Positions 1 through 5,130 of a stretch of DNA of 7,040 bases are shown here, piece after piece. The stretch is from assembly GCA_011372845.1 (NCBI GenBank), contig DSAI01000160.1, positions 1-7,040 of the forward strand, written 5' to 3'. Positions within the stretch are counted from its first letter, which is position 1, and every line of letters starts with the position of its first letter. A model generated the notes under the pieces. That model worked only from the letters and a program-made list of their open reading frames with translations, ran no database searches and was not told where the DNA came from. The position numbers and the translations under genes are program-made. Origin of the DNA: Actinomycetota bacterium (lineage in GTDB: Bacteria > Actinomycetota > Coriobacteriia > Anaerosomatales > Anaerosomataceae).

Positions 1-613
1 GCAGGAGCTTGGGCGCCAGCATGTGGCAGTAACCGTTCAGCGTGGAGGAGGAGGCGCCCCATTCGCCGGCAGGCTGTCCTTCACGCTCCGGGATCCCGCA
101 CGTCAGACAGCCGAAGGCGTCGTGCAGCGACACGCAGTAGCCGAGTGCGCGGGCGATGGGCACGTCGCGCGCGAAGCCGAGGCGCGCCAGAGCGCGGCCC
201 ACGTTCGCCGTGAGGCACGGGATCGTCGCCGAGGCGCGGCCGTTGCACGACCACGAACCGTCCGGCAGTTGCCGCGAGAACGCGTACGAGGCGGCCGTCC
301 GCACGCGTTCGTCATCACCATCGGCGAACAGCTCGCCCAGGAAGTGCACCTGCCAGAGGTTGCCGCCGTACTTCTGGTAGTCGCGTTCGGGCGTGTCCCA
401 ACTCCCGTCCGGGCGCATCTGACCGAGGATCGTGCTCACGGGTTCGTAGGCGTTGCGCTGCGCCCACAGCTCCCGGGCGCGTGGAGAGCCGGTATCGCCG
501 AGGAGCCCGCGCAGCGTCAGCGCCGCGACGGCGGGATTCTCCTCCGAACAGAGCCAGTCGACCGTCGTATGGGGCGCCTGTGCCGCGAGCGATGAGGCGG
601 GCGATCCACCCAT
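1..613 (-). CDS. Terpene-cyclase/prenyltransferase-like alpha-toroid protein, N-terminal part (3' end off the left edge)
   Basis: An open minus-strand frame runs from the edge up to a TGA at 659-661 and gives 204 residues. An early segment (about residues 18-38, with WLCSEENPAVAALTLRGLL) looks like the first helical pair of squalene/prenyltransferase-type toroid proteins. Two QW-like repeats follow: PDGSW at 68-72 with a downstream LWQVHFLGEL, and LPDGSWSCNG at 116-125. Next comes IPCLTANVGRALARLGF (131-147), which matches the C-L-x-x-N-x-x-x-A-L signature seen in bacterial 'prenyltransferase/squalene oxidase repeat' proteins. No DxDD-type catalytic motif is visible in this half, so enzymatic activity cannot be claimed. 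Seven cysteines (22, 123, 133, 160, 169, 172, 196), including a CxxC, are unusual. ATG at 613 is chosen because GAGG lies about 6 nt upstream; GTG at 619 is an alternative. It lies 45 nt behind the GyrI-like gene, probably in one transcript. The coding call is firm; the family call is moderate. Confidence 0.7.
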   Translation of the reverse strand, partial: MGGSPASSLAAQAPHTTVDWLCSEENPAVAALTLRGLLGDTGSPRARELWAQRNAYEPVSTILGQMRPDGSWDTPERDYQKYGGNLWQVHFLGELFADGDDERVRTAASYAFSRQLPDGSWSCNGRASATIPCLTANVGRALARLGFARDVPIARALGYCVSLHDAFGCLTCGIPEREGQPAGEWGASSSTLNGYCHMLAPKLL

Positions 614-658
614 GAGCACACCCTCGATCCACTTCAGCGCGCGGACTGGCCCTGCGCG

Positions 659-1126
659 TCATACCCGACGGATGGGCATCAGCACTTCGGTGCGGACTCG
701 CTCCGCCGGGACCTCGGGGCCGCTGAGGTAACGTTCCATCGGGGGTCCGTCGAGGTCGTAGCTGTGATCCTCCATCCACGCCCAGAGTGCTTGGTAGGTG
801 GGAAGCACGCTGTCGTACGGCCCGATATGGATCGCCGATACCACCTTCATACCTTCCACACGCTTCACGCCGACACCGGTCTCGTCCGGCTCGATGTCCG
901 CCGGGTCGCCGGACAAGGCGACCAGCAGTTCCCAGCGGGCGTCGGACCCGTCAGGCTCCGACGGGATGTTGAAGAACGCGGCGATCGGCGCTCCGGTGGC
1001 TTTGAGGTCATGTTCCTCGATCCAGGCGTAGAGGCGGTCGAACGCCGCAGGCATCTGGTCGTAGGAACCCGTCATCGGCAGGTACGCCACCGTCATGGCC
1101 TTCATGTTCATTATACTTGCCATCAT
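659..1126 (-). CDS. Stand-alone GyrI-like (AraC effector-binding type) small-molecule-binding protein
   Basis: The 155-residue protein has the GyrI-like fold signature: HIGPYDSV at 100-107, an aromatic helix ending in LWAWMEDHSY (114-123), GPPMERYLSGP at 127-137 with the conserved ligand-facing glutamate E131, and a final strand TEVLMPI (146-152). The two-fold internal repeat typical of this fold is visible: GSYDQMPAAFDRLYAWIEEH (20-39) corresponds to GPYDSVLPTYQALWAWMEDH (102-121). There is no helix-turn-helix domain, so it is not itself a DNA-binding regulator. Related stand-alone members bind hydrophobic or cationic compounds or inhibit gyrase; its ligand here is unknown. The first ATG (1126) is chosen because GAGGAG lies 8 nt upstream. 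ATG at 1123 and another a few codons later are possible. A longer open frame reaching 1813 on this strand is antisense to the lipoprotein gene and is not coding. The toroid gene follows after 45 nt. Confidence 0.9.
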   Translation of the reverse strand: MMASIMNMKAMTVAYLPMTGSYDQMPAAFDRLYAWIEEHDLKATGAPIAAFFNIPSEPDGSDARWELLVALSGDPADIEPDETGVGVKRVEGMKVVSAIHIGPYDSVLPTYQALWAWMEDHSYDLDGPPMERYLSGPEVPAERVRTEVLMPIRRV

Positions 1127-1163
1127 GGGAGGCACTCCTCTCGGCGGGGTATATGCCCAAACG

Positions 1164-1217
1164 GGAGCATCGGCATGTGGGCCGCAGCACGGCTGTGGGT
1201 GTCCGCGCCGATGCTTC
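1164..1217. repeat. Inverted repeat in the divergent intergenic region
   Basis: AGCATCGGC (1166-1174) and GCCGATGCT (1207-1215) are perfect 9-base inverted arms. They extend to 11 pairs if one G-U pair is allowed (1164-1217). A smaller GCCG/CGGC stem with loop CAGCA (1181-1193) is nested inside. The dyad sits between the start of the GyrI-like gene (1126, minus) and that of the lipoprotein (1253, plus). It could be an operator serving both genes or a structured leader. I cannot tell which, and no convincing -35/-10 pair is apparent in this 126 nt gap. Confidence 0.45.
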
Positions 1218-1234
1218 GTCGGACAGTATGCACA

Positions 1235-1255
1235 AGAAGGGGGTCGAAGATATTG
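1235..1255 (+). promoter_or_regulatory. Ribosome binding site deciding a TTG start for the lipoprotein
   Basis: The purine run AGAAGGGGG (1235-1243) ends 9 nt before TTG at 1253. The TTG start gives a signal peptide beginning M-R-R-W, with the positive n-region expected of lipoproteins. ATG at 1265 also has a GAGG 6 nt upstream but would leave an n-region with no positive charge. Confidence 0.5.
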
Positions 1256-1771
1256 AGGCGTTGGATGATCGGCGCGTTGATCGTAGCATTGGCGTTCGCG
1301 GTCGCGGGATGTTCGGCGATCGAGGACAAGATCGCTGAGGAGGTCAGCGAGGAGATCGTGGGGGGCATCGTGGGTGGCGATGTGGAGGTCGACGAGGACT
1401 CGGTCACCATGGACACCGGCGATGGCGAAGTGACGATCGAAGGCGGCGGCGAAGACCTGCCGTCGGACTTCCCGGGTGACTTCCCGATGTACGGGGACGC
1501 CGACCTTGACTCGACTTCGAAGATCGCGGACTCCAACGGCACGGTGTTCTACGTGAACCTGGTCTCCGGAGATGACACCATCGACGTGTACGAGTGGTAC
1601 AAGGCCGAGTTCGAGGGCGAGGGCTGGACCATCGTCGGCGACATGAACATGACCGACGACAGCGGCACGACGGCGATCGTCAGCGCGAACAAGGACGGGA
1701 TGGAAGGATCGGTGACGGTGGGCACCACCGACACCGGCAGTGAGATAGGCGTCATCCTGAGCGTGCAGTAG
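1253..1771 (+). CDS. Acidic lipoprotein of unknown function
   Basis: The 172-residue product starts with a type II signal peptide: RR at 2-3, a hydrophobic core at 5-16, and lipobox V-A-G-C with C20 as the lipidated cysteine. The mature protein is therefore expected on the outer face of the cytoplasmic membrane. It begins with an acidic helical stretch (IEDKIAEEVSEEIVGG) and continues with a Gly/Asp-rich strand pattern (DVEVDEDSVTMDTGDGEVTI). It then has LPSDFPGDFPMYGDADL (about 83-99) and a region with FYVNLVSGDDTIDVYEWYKAE and EGEGWTIVGD. This last half resembles small lipoproteins with an 'FPxDFPxY ... WYK ... GWTI' pattern that I associate with high-GC Gram-positives, but I know no function for them. 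The mature part is very poor in Lys/Arg. Coding frame and lipobox are clear; function is unknown. It appears monocistronic, ending at a strong hairpin. Confidence 0.85.
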   Translation: MRRWMIGALIVALAFAVAGCSAIEDKIAEEVSEEIVGGIVGGDVEVDEDSVTMDTGDGEVTIEGGGEDLPSDFPGDFPMYGDADLDSTSKIADSNGTVFYVNLVSGDDTIDVYEWYKAEFEGEGWTIVGDMNMTDDSGTTAIVSANKDGMEGSVTVGTTDTGSEIGVILSVQ

Positions 1772-1792
1772 TCCCGCAACAGTGGTGTGAGA

Positions 1793-1828
1793 CGAGGCCC
1801 CCCGCCGGTACATCGGCGGGGGGCCTCG
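1793..1828 (+). terminator. Terminator-like hairpin after the lipoprotein gene
   Basis: A perfect 15 bp stem pairs 1793-1807 with 1814-1828 around the 6 nt loop GTACAT. It begins 22 nt after the lipoprotein stop. The stem is almost all G-C and no T-run follows, so it is a strong hairpin that may terminate without a classical U-tract or act as a 3' stabiliser. Confidence 0.7.
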
Positions 1829-1864
1829 CGTGTCGCGCCACGTTCGGGCGTTTGGTTTCCGTTT

Positions 1865-1893
1865 AGGACATGGTCGTAGGCTCCCGGTATGTT
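1865..1893 (+). promoter_or_regulatory. Candidate sigma-70-type promoter upstream of the secreted-protein gene
   Basis: AGGACA (1865-1870) and TATGTT (1888-1893) are separated by exactly 17 nt; each matches its consensus hexamer at 4 of 6 positions. It lies just after the preceding hairpin and about 60-130 nt upstream of the possible starts of the secreted protein, which is where a promoter for this operon would be expected. The match is modest and in GC-rich DNA could be chance. Confidence 0.3.
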
Positions 1894-1934
1894 CAGGCCC
1901 CCGATGGGGCTGCGCCGCCAGACGTCGATCGCGT

Positions 1935-1956
1935 GAGGAGGTGAACGATCAGCGTG
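1935..1956 (+). promoter_or_regulatory. Very strong Shine-Dalgarno sequence before an in-frame GTG
   Basis: GAGGAGGTGA (1935-1944) is a near-perfect anti-16S match, about 9-10 nt upstream of GTG at 1954. This GTG is in frame with the secreted-protein gene and would add 23 residues (beginning MAQAAMAKVPVSRSW) ahead of the signal peptide. The site may mark the true start, or it may serve as a ribosome loading site that feeds the ATG at 2023. Confidence 0.4.
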
Positions 1957-2022
1957 GCACAGGCAGCAATGGCGAAGGTCCCGGTCTCCCGATCATGGAC
2001 AACGACGAATCGAGGAGTCGAG

Positions 2023-2418
2023 ATGAAGAAGATCATCACCGTGGGGATGCTCGCACTTGCGCTGGCGTTCGGCAGCACCGCATCGGCGTTCGCGGCCAGC
2101 ACACAGAACTACAGCATGGTCGCGCCGCGCTTCCGCGCCGACATCTACACATCCAGCAAGGCTGTGAGCGCATATCGCGATTTCGGCGTGCGGCACAAGT
2201 ACTCGGGCGGCAAGCCGATCCGCTTCGCGGTATGCAACACGTCCTACCAGGCGATCGGCCCGACCGTGACGGTCTACCCGGGCGGTGCCTACGCACCGCT
2301 GGTTGACCTCTGGTACAACTCCACGGCGAGCACGCGCTACGTTCGGGTGCGGATGGACTCCGCGCTGTTCAACTTCGTGACGATCCTGTGCCAGGGCACA
2401 TGGGTCTGGAACTACTGA
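2023..2418 (+). CDS. Small Sec-exported protein of unknown function, upstream of an ABC exporter
   Basis: The 131-residue product has a classic Sec signal peptide: KK at 2-3, hydrophobic core about 5-16 and an A-F-A cleavage site after A24. This leaves a mature protein of about 107 residues. The mature part is rich in Tyr, Ser, Thr and alternating strand-like segments (RFAVCNTS, TVTVYPGG, TRYVRVRM), has exactly two cysteines (in AVCNTS and ILCQGT) that could form one disulfide, and ends in GTWVWNY. I recognise no family. The layout (signal peptide, beta-rich body, terminal G-x-W) loosely resembles small secreted proteins found beside BcrA-type ABC transporters in Firmicutes and lactococcin-972-type bacteriocins, but this is only an impression of shape. 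ATG 2023 is chosen for GAGGAG 5 nt upstream and for the textbook signal peptide; GTG 1954 would extend it. The exporter genes follow on the same strand after 60 nt. Confidence 0.85.
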   Translation: MKKIITVGMLALALAFGSTASAFAASTQNYSMVAPRFRADIYTSSKAVSAYRDFGVRHKYSGGKPIRFAVCNTSYQAIGPTVTVYPGGAYAPLVDLWYNSTASTRYVRVRMDSALFNFVTILCQGTWVWNY

Positions 2419-2438
2419 GGCATCGGAATCTGTGCAGT

Positions 2439-2464
2439 GTGGGGGCGGCTCGCGCCGCCCCCAC
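2439..2464 (+). terminator. GC-rich hairpin between the secreted-protein gene and the exporter operon
   Basis: An 11 bp perfect stem pairs GTGGGGGCGGC (2439-2449) with 2454-2464 around the tight loop TCGC. It starts 20 nt after the secreted protein's stop and ends 14 nt before the permease ATG at 2479. No T-run follows. It is best read as a partial terminator or mRNA processing/stabilising element that lowers expression of the exporter relative to the secreted protein. Full termination would require a separate exporter promoter, and there is no room for one. Confidence 0.55.
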
Positions 2465-2478
2465 CGGGGGGAGGCTCC

Positions 2479-3252
2479 ATGGGGGGACCGGGCGCGCTGC
2501 TTCACGAGTTGGCGCGGCTCACGACACGGCGACGCTTCGTGCTCGCTGGTGTGGTGATGCTCCTGTTCGGCGTGGCGTCGATGTTCGCCAGGCGGGGTGA
2601 ACTGCTGATGCTCGCAGGGGTGGATGGTGTGGTGCAACATAGCGGGTCGATGCTCTGGTTGACCGAGCTCGATGGCGCGGGAACGTTCTTCCTCATTTGG
2701 CCGATGATCATCGGCGGGACACTCGCCGAGGATCTCGAGTCGGGGCTCGCATCACTGCTCATCACCCGTGCGGGATCGCGGTGGCGGTGGTTCTCGGCCA
2801 AGCTCGGCGCGGCGTACGTCAGCTCCACGCTGCTGCTGGTCGCTCTTGCGGTCGTCTGGCTCGCTGCGGCTGCCGTCTTCGTGCCCTGGGACCCCTCCAA
2901 CGCGGGTGCCGTGGTTCCCTGGGGTGCACGACTCGCGGTCTCGGCGCCGCTCCTGCTGGGCCTTGCCGTGGTCCTCATCCTCGGGCTGGCGGCCACGGCT
3001 ACGAGCGCGACGTCGATGCTGTTGGCAGCGCTCGGTGCTGGTCGTACCGTCTCGCAAGTGGGGGCCACGATCGCCTATCTCGCGTTCATGTTCGCGCTAC
3101 CGGCTCCGGTGAATCCCGGAGAACGCGCGCGGATGCTGTCTTCTTTCGCCGAGTGGGCGACTCCGCTTACGACTGTGACGTACTGGTCGGCCATCCTCAT
3201 TGTGGGCGCTGTGACCACCTACCTACTACTGAGAGCGCGGGAGAACCGATGA
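2479..3252 (+). CDS. ABC-2-type exporter permease (first of two)
   Basis: The 257-residue membrane protein has about six hydrophobic segments (roughly 20-36, 69-83, 109-135, 151-172, 191-208 and 233-251), the usual number for ABC-2 permeases. Between segments 2 and 3 is a charged coupling-type loop, with E-D-L-E at 84-87, then ITRAGSRWRW (95-104) and a following Lys at 108. The second permease carries the same loop. The partner ATPase starts at the ATGA overlap at the 3' end, so translation is coupled. ATG 2479 is preferred because GGGGAGG lies 4 nt upstream; the in-frame GTG at 2437 has no SD and sits at the foot of the hairpin. It would form the membrane channel of an exporter with the other permease and the ATPase. 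The substrate is not determinable; the adjacent secreted protein suggests a peptide- or immunity-related role. Confidence 0.85.
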   Translation: MGGPGALLHELARLTTRRRFVLAGVVMLLFGVASMFARRGELLMLAGVDGVVQHSGSMLWLTELDGAGTFFLIWPMIIGGTLAEDLESGLASLLITRAGSRWRWFSAKLGAAYVSSTLLLVALAVVWLAAAAVFVPWDPSNAGAVVPWGARLAVSAPLLLGLAVVLILGLAATATSATSMLLAALGAGRTVSQVGATIAYLAFMFALPAPVNPGERARMLSSFAEWATPLTTVTYWSAILIVGAVTTYLLLRARENR

Positions 3253-4169
3253 ATCGTATCCAGACAGACGTGCCGGGCGCCCCGCTTGTGGACGTTCGCG
3301 GCCTCTGCAAGTCGTACGGGCCCAAGACGGTCCTCGATGATGTGACGCTCATGATCCGTCCGGGCGAGGTGGTCGGCCTCGTGGGACCCAACGGGGCCGG
3401 CAAGACGACGCTCATCCGTATCCTGTCCGGGATGTCCCGGCCGTCCAACGGCGAGGGCTCCGTGCTGGGACGTGATGTCCGTTCCACGAGCGGCGATCTC
3501 CCGTTCATGGGGCTGATGGTCGAGCGCCCCATGTTCATCGAGACCTTGAGCGGGAGGAAGAACCTCGAGCTGCTGTTCGGTATCCGCGGGGCGGTCGAGC
3601 CCACTGTTGCGTCCGATGTGCTGAGGCGTGTGGGGCTCGATCCGCACGACAGCAAGCCGGTGAGGACGTACTCGCTCGGGATGCGGCAGCGCCTTTCGCT
3701 GGCCCAGGCGATCGGAGAGCGTCCGCGGCTTGTGGTCCTCGACGAGCCCACTAACGGTCTGGACCCGCGCGGGATCGTGGAGATGCGCTCCCTCGTGCGC
3801 GAGCTCGCGGACGTCGACGGGATGGGCGTTCTGCTCACGAGCCACCTCCTTCAAGAGGTCGAAGCGGTCTGTGACCGGGTGATCCTCCTGCATCACGGCC
3901 GTGCGCAGCACGTGTACGAGCCGTCGACCACGCTCGATAGCGTTGTCTTGGTGCTGGAGGTGGCATCGGTCGAGGATGTGGGTCGCGTGGCATCGGTCGA
4001 GACGGTCGACGTGGTGGGCAGCGACGGCCCCACGCGCATGCGTATCAGGGTGCGCGAGGCCGTGCCCGACGTGGTTCGGATGCTCGTGATGGCCGATGTG
4101 GGCATCGAGGCGATCCATCGCGACAGCGCAGGGCTGGAGCGCGCGTACATGGAGTCGGTGGGTGCGTGA
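3249..4169 (+). CDS. ABC transporter ATP-binding protein, BcrA/lantibiotic-protection type
   Basis: The 306-residue ATPase has all core motifs: Walker A GPNGAGKT (46-53), a degenerate signature in YSLGMRQRLSLAQAI (141-155; LGMRQ in place of LSGGQ, common in this subgroup), Walker B LVVLDEP (161-167) with catalytic E166, D-loop NGLDP (169-173) and switch H199. The Q-loop position reads LMVERPMFIETLSGRKNLEL (89-108), with Glu where Gln is canonical, as in BcrA and LanF-type proteins ('IExPxxYxxLTGxENL'). The nucleotide-binding domain ends near 215; the remaining 90 residues form a variable C-terminal domain, typical of these exporters. Its ATG overlaps the first permease stop (ATGA) and its stop overlaps the second permease start, so the three genes are translated as one unit. 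It would power export of, or protection against, an unknown substrate. Confidence 0.95.
   Translation: MNRIQTDVPGAPLVDVRGLCKSYGPKTVLDDVTLMIRPGEVVGLVGPNGAGKTTLIRILSGMSRPSNGEGSVLGRDVRSTSGDLPFMGLMVERPMFIETLSGRKNLELLFGIRGAVEPTVASDVLRRVGLDPHDSKPVRTYSLGMRQRLSLAQAIGERPRLVVLDEPTNGLDPRGIVEMRSLVRELADVDGMGVLLTSHLLQEVEAVCDRVILLHHGRAQHVYEPSTTLDSVVLVLEVASVEDVGRVASVETVDVVGSDGPTRMRIRVREAVPDVVRMLVMADVGIEAIHRDSAGLERAYMESVGA
3960..4001 (+). repeat. 15-base direct repeat within the ATPase gene
   Basis: GTGGCATCGGTCGAG occurs at 3960-3974 and again at 3987-4001. The 27-base offset is nine codons, so the repeat stays in frame and gives V-A-S-V-E twice in the C-terminal domain. It looks like a small in-frame duplication with later divergence of the intervening codons. 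Confidence 0.75.
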
Positions 4170-5014
4170 TGAAGCAGACGTTGGCGCTCATACGGATGGA
4201 GCTCGCAAGGCTGTTCCTCTCACGCCGATGGTTCGCCGCGGTCGCGATGTGGGGTCTTGTCGGCAAGCTTGCCGCCGACGAGGTCAGGTCACACGCCTTC
4301 AACGCGGGGATCGAGGGCTGGAGTGTTTTCGACGCGCACGCAGCGCTCGTGAACAACATGTTCTTCGTCGGTTTCCTGCTGCTGACGACGTTCGTGATGA
4401 TCGCGTGCGACAGCCTTGCGCGTGACCGGGAGACCCGGCTTGCGCACGTGGTGATGGCGCGGGCGGGGAGCCGGTGGCGGTGGTGGGTCGGCAAGGCCGT
4501 GCCGATGGTCCTGGCGGCCGTGGTGTTCCAGGTGGGCGTGCTGGGCGCGTCTCTGGCTTTGGCTGCCTACGAAGGTGGTGAAATGACGCGCAAGCCGTCA
4601 GCGTTCGCGCGTGGGGAGACGGGCAAACAAGATGTGATGGCCCAGCTCTTCTTCACCCCGGCACACCCGGGTACGGACATGCTTGTACGCGAGGTCGGCA
4701 CGTCGCTCTACCTCTCACTCGGGTTCACGGCGATCGGCATGGCCGTCCTCGCGCTCAGCGCGCGGTTTCCGGTGAGCTGGTTGCCGGGTCTCGCGTCGGT
4801 CGGTGTCGTACTGCTCGATCGCATTCTCGGCTGGTTCATCCACGGCTCGTGGTACACGTGGGTCAGTCCGTCGGCCCGGCTGCTCGAGGCGATGCACTCG
4901 GCCGCCGTGGTGGACGATCCCCTGCCGCTGTGGTCGAGCCTGCTGTGGTGGGTCACGCTGCTCGTGCTCTCCGCGATCGTCGGCGTCAGGACATTGCAGC
5001 GAGTGGACATCTGA
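4169..5014 (+). CDS. ABC-2-type exporter permease (second of two)
   Basis: The 281-residue membrane protein has about six hydrophobic segments (roughly 21-33, 62-80, 110-133, 179-197, 204-224 and 256-273). The loop between segments 2 and 3 reads ARDRETRLAHVVMARAGSRWRW (the last eight residues at 98-105). It is nearly the same as in the first permease (RAGSRWRW, with Asp and Glu upstream and Lys downstream), so the two are distant paralogs that probably form a heterodimer. A longer extracellular-looking loop (about 134-178) is present here and is shorter in the partner. ATG 4169 shares its first base with the ATPase stop (TGATG); GTG 4166, immediately upstream and in frame, is an equally good start. 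It is the last gene of the operon and is followed by a hairpin and a convergent gene. Confidence 0.85.
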   Translation: MKQTLALIRMELARLFLSRRWFAAVAMWGLVGKLAADEVRSHAFNAGIEGWSVFDAHAALVNNMFFVGFLLLTTFVMIACDSLARDRETRLAHVVMARAGSRWRWWVGKAVPMVLAAVVFQVGVLGASLALAAYEGGEMTRKPSAFARGETGKQDVMAQLFFTPAHPGTDMLVREVGTSLYLSLGFTAIGMAVLALSARFPVSWLPGLASVGVVLLDRILGWFIHGSWYTWVSPSARLLEAMHSAAVVDDPLPLWSSLLWWVTLLVLSAIVGVRTLQRVDI

Positions 5015-5049
5015 GCCCCGAGTCATCGGCCGGGTGAGGTTCACGCAGC

Positions 5050-5085
5050 ACGACGCCCCACCGCGTGGAAGCGGCGGGGCGTCGT
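5050..5085. terminator. Bidirectional terminator-like hairpin between convergent genes
   Basis: Stem 5050-5064 pairs with 5071-5085 around loop GTGGAA: 10 bp, one A-C mismatch, then 4 bp. It lies 35 nt after the second permease and 45 nt beyond the stop of the convergent P-type ATPase, so it could serve both. Only a TT follows on the plus strand and there is no T-run on the minus strand. Confidence 0.6.
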
Positions 5086-5130
5086 TGGCTCGAGCCCGAG
5101 TGACCTCGAGTATCCCTGCGTGACGTACCC

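Noticed and set aside
23..595. 190-residue plus-strand open frame
   Set aside because: It is Arg-rich and low in structure, and lies antisense to the toroid gene, whose minus frame has recognisable family motifs.
1151..1170. Bulged ATGCCC/GGGAGCAT hairpin near the GyrI-like start
   Set aside because: It has only six pairs with a bulge; it is not distinguishable from chance at this GC content.
764..1252. Long N-terminal extension of the lipoprotein frame
   Set aside because: It is antisense to the GyrI-like gene and would bury the lipobox signal peptide in mid-protein.
1127..1813. Minus-strand extension of the GyrI-like gene
   Set aside because: The family domain begins near 1126 with a good Shine-Dalgarno. 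The extension is antisense to the lipoprotein gene and has no domain.
1897..1910. GCCCC/GGGGC mini-hairpin in the leader of the secreted-protein gene
   Set aside because: The 5 bp stem is too short to call, and I see no known riboswitch consensus around it.
1830..2306. 158-residue plus-strand open frame with a GTG-type alternative near 1941
   Set aside because: Composition is that of a shifted shadow of the secreted-protein gene; it has no Shine-Dalgarno at a usable distance and no domain.
2437..2478. GTG 2437 as the start of the first permease
   Set aside because: The codon overlaps the foot of the hairpin and lacks a Shine-Dalgarno, while ATG 2479 has GGGGAGG 4 nt upstream; the added residues are a Pro/Gly run.
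2697..3248. N-terminal extension of the ABC ATPase frame overlapping the permease
   Set aside because: The ATPase domain starts just after ATG 3249, which is coupled to the permease stop; the upstream part is an out-of-frame shadow of membrane-helix codons.
3219..4118. 299-residue minus-strand open frame opposite the ATPase
   Set aside because: It is His/Arg-rich antisense of a gene with all ABC motifs, a usual artefact in GC-rich DNA.
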